A stretch of DNA of 64,000 nucleotides, taken from assembly GCA_023485295.1 (NCBI GenBank), contig JAMCZQ010000001.1, forward strand, positions 53,936-117,935, in the 5' to 3' direction. The notes beneath the pieces were generated by a model that had not been told where the DNA came from, did no database searches, and was given only the letters and a program-made list of their open reading frames with translations. Below, piece by piece: positions 32,577 to 40,764 of the stretch. A program made the translations under genes and the position numbers. How positions within the stretch are numbered: position 1 is the first letter of the stretch; every line of letters begins with the position of its first letter. This DNA comes from Candidatus Marsarchaeota archaeon. GTDB lineage: Archaea; Micrarchaeota; Micrarchaeia; Micrarchaeales; Micrarchaeaceae.

Positions 32577-33257
32577 CTATTGATGCTGCCTCTTTATGCT
32601 TCTGAGCAGCTCCATCAGCTCCTGGAAGTTCTGCACTGCATAATCACTGCTTTTGAACTTTGTGCCGTACGATACCGTAAGCATGCCTGCAAGCTTTGCG
32701 CCATCAATCTCATATTTTTGGCTAGCTATGAATACTGCATTCTCCGGCTCGGCCTTGTAATAGTCTAGCACGGCCCTGTAAGCTCCGATGTCTGGCTTGG
32801 CATATCCTGTCTCGCTTGGCACGAAGACCATGTCGAATATTCCATCAAGGCCAGTCTGGCGCAGTATGGCTTCGATGTCGCTGTGCGAATGCATCGTATT
32901 TGTTAGGACTGCCATGTAGAACCCTAGCCTTTTCACCTTTTGAAGGGCGATCCTCTCGTTCTGCTCTACCATGGAATAATGGCTGTAAGACTTCTCGCAT
33001 ATCCTTTCATAGCTGCCAAGGAGCGAAATCGGGATGTGCAGCCTGCTGAAAAGCTTAGCGTGGTAGGAGCGAGCGTCTGCTGCGGCGGAATCGGTGCTGT
33101 TGATGGCCTTTTCCAGCTCCTTCTCAAAATCTTTTCTCGTTATTTTTAGGCCGTTTTCGGAAAAAAGCCTTGCTGCTTCTTTGCTTATGTAGTCTGCTGC
33201 CGGCTGCGGGTCAACCAGCATGCCCTCAAAATCAAAAACCGCTATATACAACTGCAT
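32577..33257 (-). CDS. HAD-superfamily protein with a changed catalytic motif
   Basis: The 226-residue protein has the HAD layout: motif I FDFEGML, a helical cap (about 20-95), motif II VLTNTMHS and motif III Lys in YAKPDIGAY. But motif I has Asp9-Phe-Glu11 where phosphatases have D-x-D, and motif IV lacks the first Asp (IASQKYEID). The second Asp of motif I is the general acid in hydrolases. The protein may be an inactive relative or use Glu11. It lies downstream of the ABC operon on the same strand, separated by 48 nt. Confidence 0.7.
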   Translation of the reverse strand: MQLYIAVFDFEGMLVDPQPAADYISKEAARLFSENGLKITRKDFEKELEKAINSTDSAAADARSYHAKLFSRLHIPISLLGSYERICEKSYSHYSMVEQNERIALQKVKRLGFYMAVLTNTMHSHSDIEAILRQTGLDGIFDMVFVPSETGYAKPDIGAYRAVLDYYKAEPENAVFIASQKYEIDGAKLAGMLTVSYGTKFKSSDYAVQNFQELMELLRSIKRQHQ

Positions 33258-33305
33258 GAATCCCGGTAAGGATTTGTTGCATACCTATTAATGCCTTTTG
33301 AGCCG

Positions 33306-34619
33306 TTATTCGCTCCTCAACGCAATTATCGGGTCGACCTTCGAGGCTTTCCACGCAGGATAAAGCCCTGCGGCAACGCTTATCAGTATTGCTATCCCAA
33401 ATGCAAGCAGCAAAGTCTGGATGGTTATCACAGGCGAAAAGCTCACCGAAGAAGATGATGAGCTGAGGCCGGAACCGCCAGCGCTAAAACCGCCAGACGC
33501 ACTTCCAAATGATCTGTGTGCAGCGAAGCCGCTGCGGGCTGCGGTTGGGGCTGAAGATCCTGAAAAGCTTGAGCTGTGCGAAGAAAGAACTGCAGGCAGA
33601 ACGTAAGAACCGGCAGCACCTGCAGCCATGCCAACCATGCCTCCTATGACGCCGATCATCATCGCCTCCGAAAGGAACAGCAGCATTACGTCGCGCTGCT
33701 TGAAGCCTATCGACTTCAATATTCCTATTTCCTTTGTCCTTTCAGATACCGAGACCATCATTATGCTGAGTATGCCTATCCCTGCAACTATAAGCGAGAT
33801 CCCGCCTATCGAGCCCAGAAGCAGGCTCAGCGTGCCAGTTATGGATGATACCGTTGAAGTGATGCTCTGGACGGACAATATGATTGCGCTGTTGCCGAAT
33901 ATGTCGCTCAGGAGCGTAGAAAGCGCAGACGTGGAATTTAGGCTTGTTGCCTTTATTACAAGGACATTGTATGAATATTTGTCAATAATGCCCTCTGCCT
34001 GCGTAAGGGGCATAAATATGCTTGTATCAGGGTCTACGAAAAACGACGTCCCGTATTCCCCAAGAACGCCCGTCGGGACTATTGGAACTGTTTTCACTCC
34101 GGTAGAAGTCCTTATGCCTGAAAGGTATAGCGGCTGGTCGAGCTCTATGCTTGGGGGCGTGCCAGAAGTCGGATTCACTATGCTGTAGCCCAGGTCTGCC
34201 TGGCTAAGCCCGGAATCCGAGTACAATGACCCAGAAGCAAAATCGAGCTTGCCCAAAACTGAGCCTAGGCTGGAATTCTCTATGCCCAAGACTGTCGCAG
34301 AGCTCGAGCCTGTGCTGGTGGTTATGTTGGCACTGAACCTGAGCATTGGTATTACTGAGCTTACGTTGGGCAGCGACTCTATCTCGCTTATCTGGGCGTT
34401 TGTGAAAATCCCATCTGGCCCTGAAGCTGACATGTATATTGTGGTCGGGCCTATGGTGTCTAATGACTGCGTTATGCTGGCAGTGACTCCAGCTACAAGC
34501 GATATGAGAGCGATTATTGTTGCTACGCCGATCATTACAGTAAGTACCGTCAGGCCCGTTCTCAGCTTGCGCTGTGACATTCCCTGTATGCTGAGTTTTA
34601 TCACGTCTTTAGGGTTCAT
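33306..34619 (-). CDS. MacB/FtsX-like ABC transporter permease
   Basis: This 437-residue protein has the MacB/LolC topology. The N-terminal membrane helix (about 20-48) includes TVLTVMIGVATIIALISL. A large extracytoplasmic domain (about 50-265) follows, then three C-terminal helices, with SERTKEIGILKSIGF as the coupling motif. The loop before the last helix is unusually long and rich in Ser/Gly (about 345-400), not seen in typical MacB. Such permeases use mechanotransmission to drive export or lipid/protein release. The gene is the last of a four-gene minus-strand operon: regulator, ATPase, surface protein, permease; gaps are small (12 nt to the surface gene). Confidence 0.85.
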   Translation of the reverse strand: MNPKDVIKLSIQGMSQRKLRTGLTVLTVMIGVATIIALISLVAGVTASITQSLDTIGPTTIYMSASGPDGIFTNAQISEIESLPNVSSVIPMLRFSANITTSTGSSSATVLGIENSSLGSVLGKLDFASGSLYSDSGLSQADLGYSIVNPTSGTPPSIELDQPLYLSGIRTSTGVKTVPIVPTGVLGEYGTSFFVDPDTSIFMPLTQAEGIIDKYSYNVLVIKATSLNSTSALSTLLSDIFGNSAIILSVQSITSTVSSITGTLSLLLGSIGGISLIVAGIGILSIMMVSVSERTKEIGILKSIGFKQRDVMLLFLSEAMMIGVIGGMVGMAAGAAGSYVLPAVLSSHSSSFSGSSAPTAARSGFAAHRSFGSASGGFSAGGSGLSSSSSSVSFSPVITIQTLLLAFGIAILISVAAGLYPAWKASKVDPIIALRSE

Positions 34620-34631
34620 CGGCTGCGCCTG

Positions 34632-36308
34632 CTATTTTGCCTGCCTTGTTCTTTTTGCATGATGCTTGCGCCTATAGAACAATCCGCCAATGACTGCAAG
34701 TACAACGATTATCGCGATTACGTAAAGCAGCGTGCTGCTGCCGTGCCTGTACTTTGCTGCGATGGGATACCCGCCAGCAGTAAAGGCCGTCGAATTTGCA
34801 GCAGAAACCGCGAGAGGCAGCTCCAAAAGCGCGCTCTCCTTCTGGTTAAGGTTGTTTATGTATGCAACAGTTACTGGAATTTCATATGCGCCGGGCTTTA
34901 TGCTCCTGCTAAGCGTAACGCTTATTGTGAATGCTGTCGGCGAATACGTGCCTATGCTCCCAAGAAATGTGGAGTTCTGCCCAAGCACTTCTACGCCATT
35001 GGTCGAATGGGTTATAAGCGTAACGGCGCTTGCCGGTATTGAGCCCGTATTGAGCAGCGTGCCAGTAAGCGAAACGACAGAACCAGGGGTAGCTACGTCC
35101 GGAAGCTGCGTTGTACCTGTATTTGTTATGTTCACGTAACCTGGCGACAGAAGGCTCAGTGACCTGCTTACGGAATACGGCTGGCCGTTGAGCACATAGC
35201 TTAGCTGCGCATCCAGGGTTGCAACGTTTGTGGAAGATGTGATGTACAGGCTAACCGGCACTGAAAAGCTTTTCATTGGCCCTATAGAGCCTATTGAGTA
35301 ATAGCCGTCGCTGCCTATTATCGTCAATGGCGACGTGGCCGTCAGCTGCAAGGAAACATTGGATATGTTTGAGCTGTCGTTGTTTATTATGTACAGCGAA
35401 TCGTTCTGCAGCTGCCCTATTGTTATCTCGTTCGATGAAAGCCCTATCGACACCTTATTCGGAGGCGATACGGCGTACATCCCAAAAGTCACTGGCATTG
35501 TCTCGTTGTAGCCGTACGCATTCACATATGACACATCAAAAGTCACAGGCACTGTCGTAGACGCAGCGGACGGCGATACGTAAACCGGAACAGTTACTGT
35601 TGCGGTAGAATTTGGCAACAGCGTGCCTATCGATGTTGCAGGCCCTGCCTGGCTGACGTAAGTGGTCGTTTCAACCGAAGGCTTTATCGCATATCCGTAG
35701 CCGGAGCCCTCATTGCTTACATTAAGCGTTATATAATTTACCTTGCCTGCGGTAAGCTGCTGCGTGGTGTTGAGGTAAAGCTCTGTTGAGCCTTTCAGAG
35801 GCACGAAAAACTGCGTGCTGTATTCATAGCCCTCATTGCTGTTTGTATAGTTCCAATACAGGTTGAGCTTTTCATAGGTGCCGCCACTAGGGCCTACGGG
35901 CGTGCTGTTGGCTATGTCGAGGTAGTACACGACATTGAAGAAGGAATACGGCTGCACGCTCTGGATGTTGTCGACTGCATATGAAGTGGAGCCGTTCTGG
36001 GCAGTGAAATAGCCTACAAGTGGCATGCTTGCCTGCACGTCAACGAGCTCGCAGTTGTTATTGTTGTCTACGGTTATTGTCAAAGGCACATCCTTCTGCC
36101 CAGGCCCGGCAGATATGGAACTTATTTGCGATGATTGGTTCTGCTGGTTCAGTTGCGAGGGATAACCCCATTTCACTCCCACTATGTTGAAGCTTGACAC
36201 AGTATTTGGATTCACGCATGATGAATTTGTAGGGGAAGCCCCAGACATGCCAGAGGCCATTAGCAAGACGGCAAGGCCGAATACTGCCATTGCAGCATAT
36301 TTTCGCAT
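34632..36308 (-). CDS. COG1361-type surface protein with C-terminal anchor
   Basis: The 558-residue protein has a signal peptide, several beta-sandwich domains with N-terminal Asn-rich and NEW3/CARDB-like repeats (TITVDNNNNCELVDV, ITLNVSNEGSGYGYA, VSLTGTLLNTGSIPAS), a C-terminal hydrophobic segment (about 527-548) and a basic end (RRKHHAKRTRQAK). COG1361 proteins are the usual extracellular partners of archaeal MacB-like permeases. GGTG lies about 6 nt before ATG 36308, better than the upstream GTG. It lies between the ATPase and permease genes and probably works with them. Confidence 0.8.
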   Translation of the reverse strand: MRKYAAMAVFGLAVLLMASGMSGASPTNSSCVNPNTVSSFNIVGVKWGYPSQLNQQNQSSQISSISAGPGQKDVPLTITVDNNNNCELVDVQASMPLVGYFTAQNGSTSYAVDNIQSVQPYSFFNVVYYLDIANSTPVGPSGGTYEKLNLYWNYTNSNEGYEYSTQFFVPLKGSTELYLNTTQQLTAGKVNYITLNVSNEGSGYGYAIKPSVETTTYVSQAGPATSIGTLLPNSTATVTVPVYVSPSAASTTVPVTFDVSYVNAYGYNETMPVTFGMYAVSPPNKVSIGLSSNEITIGQLQNDSLYIINNDSSNISNVSLQLTATSPLTIIGSDGYYSIGSIGPMKSFSVPVSLYITSSTNVATLDAQLSYVLNGQPYSVSRSLSLLSPGYVNITNTGTTQLPDVATPGSVVSLTGTLLNTGSIPASAVTLITHSTNGVEVLGQNSTFLGSIGTYSPTAFTISVTLSRSIKPGAYEIPVTVAYINNLNQKESALLELPLAVSAANSTAFTAGGYPIAAKYRHGSSTLLYVIAIIVVLAVIGGLFYRRKHHAKRTRQAK

Positions 36309-36366
36309 TATTAACACCTATAGCATGACAAATTTAATTAACACTTCATTGCAGCTGACTGCTTGG

Positions 36367-37095
36367 CTACAGCTTTTTGACATCGCTAAGCTTTGCCATC
36401 ATATTTTCCTTTGTTATTAATCCGTCCCTTATGAATATACGCCTTTTTGCAAATATGCCCACTTCCGGATCATGCGTACTGAGCACGATCGTTGTTCCTA
36501 ATTCCTTGTTGATCCTTTCAAGTATCTGCAGCACAGATATTGCAGACTTCGTGTCCAGGTTCCCTGTGGGTTCATCAGCAAGAATAACCTTTGGATTGTT
36601 TACCAAAGCCCTTACCACGGCAACCCTTTGCTGCTCGCCGCCGCTGAGCTCGTTTGGCTTTTTTTCAAGCTTATTGCCCAGGCCGACTTCTTCCATGAAC
36701 TTAATGGCATTTGCCATTGCCTGCTTGACGTTGCCCTTTGATACCATTGTCGGCAGCATGACATTCTGTATGGCAGAAAGGTAAGACACCAGGTTGTAGG
36801 ACTGGAAGACGAATCCTATTTCCATATTCCTTAGGTCGGCAAGCTCAGAGCTGCTCATTTCATTGACCTTTCTGCCGGCTATCGTTATTATGCCTGATGT
36901 TGGCGAGTCCAAAGTGCCTATGAGGTCAAGAACTGTAGTCTTTCCGGATCCTGAAGGGCCCATAATCGCAACAAACTCGCCTTTTTTAATCTCAAAGCTC
37001 ACGCCCCTTAGCGCCACGTACGCCATGCCTGACTTGTTCGTATAAACTTTCTGCACGTTCTCGAAGCTTATTATTGTTTCGTTTTTTGTTGCCAT
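36367..37095 (-). CDS. LolD/MacB-like ABC transporter ATPase
   Basis: The 242-residue ATPase has Walker A GPSGSGKTT, Q-loop FVFQSYNLVSYLSA, signature ELSGGEQQRVAVVRAL, Walker B VILADEPTGNLD and switch His in LSTHDPEV. This is the classical LolD/FtsE/MacB set, which works with FtsX-fold permeases such as the one downstream. The ATG at 37095 is used; a TTG two codons upstream is less likely. It follows the regulator gene by 18 nt, so the regulator, ATPase, surface protein and permease are expected to be one transcript. Confidence 0.9.
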   Translation of the reverse strand: MATKNETIISFENVQKVYTNKSGMAYVALRGVSFEIKKGEFVAIMGPSGSGKTTVLDLIGTLDSPTSGIITIAGRKVNEMSSSELADLRNMEIGFVFQSYNLVSYLSAIQNVMLPTMVSKGNVKQAMANAIKFMEEVGLGNKLEKKPNELSGGEQQRVAVVRALVNNPKVILADEPTGNLDTKSAISVLQILERINKELGTTIVLSTHDPEVGIFAKRRIFIRDGLITKENMMAKLSDVKKL

Positions 37096-37113
37096 TGACA
37101 AACGCCTTGAAAA

Positions 37114-38640
37114 TCATCCACACCCGGTTGCATTCCTCTCATTGTAGTATACGGCAATGCCTTTGGAGGTAAATGCTATAATTCTATAATTGCCATTCTT
37201 TGATACGGCATTGAGCGCCTGGCCCTGAATCGAATTTGAACTTGTAGAGTACGTGAACGTAGATTCGGAATGCGGAGCCATTTGGTAGCCCTTATTTTCA
37301 CGGATTGCAGGCATTTCCCACATCGCAGGGCTAAGGCTGCCGTTTTCAAGAACTCCGAAGGAAAGCCCGAAAACCTCCTCTGGCTCATACATTTCAGGAG
37401 TCTGCTCAAGCCCGTACGATCCGTGTATTATTACAATCCTGCTTATTCTGTGTGTAACATTTATTTGCATGCGCTTTTGGCTCCAGTTCATGCCATTGTA
37501 TAACTTTGACACATTTATGGTTAATGTTCCATCGCTGGAATTGTACTCTTCCGCTTCTGCAGAATTGTTTGCTTCGCTGAGATTTGCCTGCATAGCAACC
37601 CTCGGACCAAAAATGCATGACAACACTGCAATCCCTTCAAGCGATATTGTGCCATTCCCTGTATTTATCAATGAGGCTTCGAATCCCATAACGCCCTTGT
37701 TTGAAGCTATGGATGTATTTTCAATCATTACGCTAGGCCGCCTGAAAAGATATATTATATTCTTGCCGAATAGGCCTATTGGCATTGTGCCATTTGCCAT
37801 GCTGCTGTTTTCCAAATTTTTCAAAGATGCGTCTTCTGCATGCCTGCTGTTTATGCTGCCCAGCACGCTTGACAGCTTTGGAAGGAATGCGAACGATTCT
37901 GCACCTGTAGAGTTCGCAGAAAAATATGGGACGACAACGCTTGACAGATCGATGAGTATTGAAGTTGAAGAGTTCACATTTCCGTTACCTATAACGCTTG
38001 TGTAGAAGTGCTTTACCGGTATGGTAAGCTGGTATGTTGCATTTCCTATTTGTATCGAACCTGAGCTTATGTTTATTGAAACGCCCTTTATAACTGCCCC
38101 GCTTCTTATTTTTGCCATGGCTATGATTCTTGTCACGTTCACAAGGCTAAGAGCATTTATTGTGCCTGAAGAATTAAGCGTTGCTGTCATGTTAACCCTG
38201 TTGTATGTGTAATTTATTATTATTGAAGAATAGTTAAGCAAAACGGAATTAGTTCCTGCGGGAATATAGGGCGGGTCGGTTATGCTGACTGGAACAGACT
38301 CAACGCTTCCGGCTGCATGAAGGTACATCAGTAGACCAGCTATTGCAACAATAGAGGCCAGCAAGAAACTTATATACTTTGCCTTTTTATACTTCATATT
38401 GCTTGTTGCAACTGTTTCTGGACCCGATACCTTTGCTACATCTGTCAAGGTGTAATGCTTCCATTTTTTGGCATAATCGCTATCCACGAGCCTTATGATG
38501 CCCATTTCCGAAAGCTCTTTGAGGTGCTTGTTTATTGTTGAAGGTGCAAGGCCCAGCGCCCTGCTTATTTCGCTAAGCGTATCGCGCCGCTCCCTGATAA
38601 GGCTTATTATCTCGCTTTTCGTTTTTCCATACTGCGACAT
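37114..38640 (-). CDS. Membrane-anchored winged-helix regulator with large outer domain
   Basis: This 508-residue protein has an N-terminal ArsR/MarR-like winged helix (1-75). The recognition helix is in LAPSTINKHLKELSEMG, followed by a wing (WKHYTLTD). A membrane segment (YISFLLASIVAIAGLLMYL, about 89-107) and an approximately 400-residue outer domain follow, with repeated beta strands and many N-x-S/T sites. The topology puts DNA binding inside and sensing outside in one chain, without a kinase. It heads the LolD/COG1361/MacB operon and probably controls it. Direct 12-bp repeats lie just upstream of its TATA box (CATATAAAGATT, 38667-38678). Confidence 0.8.
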   Translation of the reverse strand: MSQYGKTKSEIISLIRERRDTLSEISRALGLAPSTINKHLKELSEMGIIRLVDSDYAKKWKHYTLTDVAKVSGPETVATSNMKYKKAKYISFLLASIVAIAGLLMYLHAAGSVESVPVSITDPPYIPAGTNSVLLNYSSIIINYTYNRVNMTATLNSSGTINALSLVNVTRIIAMAKIRSGAVIKGVSINISSGSIQIGNATYQLTIPVKHFYTSVIGNGNVNSSTSILIDLSSVVVPYFSANSTGAESFAFLPKLSSVLGSINSRHAEDASLKNLENSSMANGTMPIGLFGKNIIYLFRRPSVMIENTSIASNKGVMGFEASLINTGNGTISLEGIAVLSCIFGPRVAMQANLSEANNSAEAEEYNSSDGTLTINVSKLYNGMNWSQKRMQINVTHRISRIVIIHGSYGLEQTPEMYEPEEVFGLSFGVLENGSLSPAMWEMPAIRENKGYQMAPHSESTFTYSTSSNSIQGQALNAVSKNGNYRIIAFTSKGIAVYYNERNATGCG

Positions 38641-38695
38641 GAAATACAGGGATTAGTTTGTTTTTAATCTTTATATGACTTCCGCAAAGCTTCGC

Positions 38696-38733
38696 TTTTT
38701 ATTTCACTTTTTATTTCACTTTTTATTTTGCAC
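38696..38733 (-). repeat. Tandem 12-bp repeats upstream of the membrane regulator promoter
   Basis: TTTTTATTTCAC occurs twice in perfect tandem (38696-38707 and 38708-38719), followed by a third, altered copy TTTTTATTTTGCAC (38720-38733). They start about 18 bp beyond the TATA box of the regulator gene, where activators usually bind. One helical turn separates the copies, so bound proteins would lie on the same DNA face. Confidence 0.5.
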
Positions 38734-38874
38734 AGAAGAGAATTAGAAAGGTATTGTTTTGCTTTTGATGCAGTTATTTCGTCGTATATTTTGAATTTTT
38801 ACACTAAATATGTTATTTAGCTTTTTATATCACTTTGCATTTTGCACTGCAAGCCTTTAAGCCTGTTTTGATGC

Positions 38875-39309
38875 CTATTCGGCAGCATTCTTCAGGCTTT
38901 CTATTACCTGGTTGATAAAGTTTTGCGCTGCATTTTTTATCATCTGACTCCCAAACGTGGCAGCCATGCCCCCAACATTCACCACAGCTTTCCATGAAAT
39001 CTCAGAGCTTGCCTTTGTTATGGCTTTTATGTCAAATGTTGCGGTAAAGTCTATTGAGCTTCCAGCACCTGAGCCTGAGCCCTTCAACTCTACATGCGAC
39101 GGATTATCCAGCTTTAGTGGCTTTAGCTTTACTTTGAATTTTCCCTTTATGAATGACAGCCCAACCATTACATCCATTTTTATTTCATTATTTTCAATCG
39201 AATAGTTTTGCATTCCGGGGATTAAGCTTGCCATTTTCTGCGGAGCAGACAAATATTCAAAGATTTTTTCCCTAGGGCTATTCACGTCTATTTTTCCTGA
39301 AAATTCCAT
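38875..39309 (-). CDS. CoxG-like SRPBCC-fold protein
   Basis: The 144-residue protein begins MEFSGKIDVNSPREKIFEYL and has a long helix at the end, as in CoxG/carbon monoxide dehydrogenase subunit G. It has a START-like SRPBCC fold with a hydrophobic pocket. CoxG proteins recruit the molybdenum hydroxylase to the membrane in bacteria. The gene is divergent from the dehydrogenase genes, 82 bp away, so it is probably used with them. It lacks a long C-terminal membrane extension. Confidence 0.8.
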   Translation of the reverse strand: MEFSGKIDVNSPREKIFEYLSAPQKMASLIPGMQNYSIENNEIKMDVMVGLSFIKGKFKVKLKPLKLDNPSHVELKGSGSGAGSSIDFTATFDIKAITKASSEISWKAVVNVGGMAATFGSQMIKNAAQNFINQVIESLKNAAE

Positions 39310-39363
39310 TCATCCACACCCTTATGCTTATTTTACAATGCCTATCTAATAATCAAACAACAG

Positions 39364-39373
39364 CTTAAATATG
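39364..39373 (+). promoter_or_regulatory. TATA box for the molybdenum hydroxylase operon
   Basis: CTTAAATATG is centred about 24 nt upstream of ATG 39392, which points to a leaderless mRNA from that codon. An in-frame ATG at 39371 overlaps the box and is unlikely to be used. Confidence 0.5.
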
Positions 39374-39391
39374 TTTTTCAATAAATCATAT

Positions 39392-40288
39392 ATGGATCTG
39401 CAGGGTGTGCGTGTGTTTCCTAAAAAATTTGATTATTATTCGCCAAAAACGATAAGCGAAGCAATTGGTCTTATTGATGAATTAAAAGACGCAAAAGTCT
39501 TAGCAGGCGGACAGAGTCTTTTGCCTATGATGAAGCTTAGGCTGGCCACGCCTGCTGCCTTAATTGATTTGTCTAATATAAATGGCGAGCTTGGCAGCAT
39601 AGTGCAAGATAAGTCCTCAGTTGAAATAGGGGCCATGGCGAGGATAGCTGAATTGGCCAAGTCAAAGGCGGTGCAAAAGAGCCTGCCCGCACTGTATGAC
39701 GCTTCTTTGGTTATTGCAGACACGCAGGTAAGGAACATGGGCACCATAGGAGGAAACCTTGCCAATGCAGACCCTAACAATGACATGCCAGTGGTAGCGC
39801 TTGCATTAAACGCCAAAATGGAAGTACGTAATAAAAATGGCAAAAGGCTTGAAAGCGCAGACGGCTTTTTTGTAGGGCCGTATACTACAAAAATAGCTGA
39901 AAACGAACTGCTGACAAAAATAATCTTTCCTGTAGAGCATGGCAGATTCGGCAGCGCGTATTCGCGCATAGAGCGCAGGATAGGCGATTATGCGCTGGCT
40001 GCTGCAGCCACGTCGATAAAGCTTGAAAGCTCGGGCAAGGTAACCGATGCAAGAATTGCAGTTGCAGGCATATCGATGAATGCAATAAGGCTTGAAGCGG
40101 TAGAAAAGGCACTTATAGGAGCAAAGCCGGATCAAAAAACTACAAATGAAATAACGCTGAAAACCGTGAAGGACATTGATGTAGAAGACAGCTACTATGC
40201 CACGGCTTCTACAAAACGCATGGCTGTTGCTTATGCTGTGCAAAAATCTTTGGACAAGGTATATGAACGTGCAAAGGCGAAAAAATGA
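39392..40288 (+). CDS. Molybdenum hydroxylase medium (FAD-binding) subunit
   Basis: The 298-residue protein has the FAD-binding signature of CoxM/CutB: AGGQSLLP near residue 40, then TIGGNLANADP near 113. The family fold, with C-terminal domain to about 290, is complete. It transfers electrons from the iron-sulfur subunit to FAD and an acceptor. ATG 39392 is chosen from TATA spacing. It overlaps the iron-sulfur gene by 4 nt (ATGA). Together with the next two genes it forms a BCA-ordered aldehyde/CO dehydrogenase-like complex. Confidence 0.85.
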   Translation: MDLQGVRVFPKKFDYYSPKTISEAIGLIDELKDAKVLAGGQSLLPMMKLRLATPAALIDLSNINGELGSIVQDKSSVEIGAMARIAELAKSKAVQKSLPALYDASLVIADTQVRNMGTIGGNLANADPNNDMPVVALALNAKMEVRNKNGKRLESADGFFVGPYTTKIAENELLTKIIFPVEHGRFGSAYSRIERRIGDYALAAAATSIKLESSGKVTDARIAVAGISMNAIRLEAVEKALIGAKPDQKTTNEITLKTVKDIDVEDSYYATASTKRMAVAYAVQKSLDKVYERAKAKK

Positions 40289-40764
40289 AGGACATAGAAG
40301 TTTCGATAAGAATAAACGGATCGCTATACAAGAAGCGCATAGAGCCAAGGCTGCTGCTTGCGCATTTCATACGCAACAAGGTCGGCCTTACGGGAACCCA
40401 TATAGGATGCGATACGACAAACTGCGGCGCATGCACTGTGCTTCTAGACGGGAAGCCAGTGAAATCCTGCACTGTTCTTGCTGCGCAGGCAAATGGGCAT
40501 TCGATTACAACGATTGAAGGCCTTTCAAAAACCAAATCATTGACAAAGCTCCAGAACGAGTTCGTTAAGGAGCAAGGCCTTCAGTGCGGATTCTGCACTC
40601 CTGGAATGATAATGGAGGGCACTTACATAATAAATGAGTACAAGCATCCAACAGAAGAACAGATAAAAGAGGGCTTGTCAGGCAATCTGTGCAGATGCAC
40701 AGGCTATGAAAGCATAATCAAGGCCATAAAAAATGCATCTGGCTCGGCAGGTCGAAAAAGGTGA
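40285..40764 (+). CDS. Molybdenum hydroxylase small (2Fe-2S) subunit
   Basis: The 159-residue protein has both clusters of the family: the plant-type [2Fe-2S] set Cys42, Cys47, Cys50 and Cys62 (GCDTTNCGAC), and the C-terminal set Cys101, Cys104, Cys136 and Cys138 (CGFCTPG and LCRCTG). All eight ligands are present. It passes electrons from molybdopterin to FAD. It overlaps the medium subunit by 4 nt and the large subunit by 32 nt, so the three are tightly coupled. Confidence 0.9.
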   Translation: MKDIEVSIRINGSLYKKRIEPRLLLAHFIRNKVGLTGTHIGCDTTNCGACTVLLDGKPVKSCTVLAAQANGHSITTIEGLSKTKSLTKLQNEFVKEQGLQCGFCTPGMIMEGTYIINEYKHPTEEQIKEGLSGNLCRCTGYESIIKAIKNASGSAGRKR

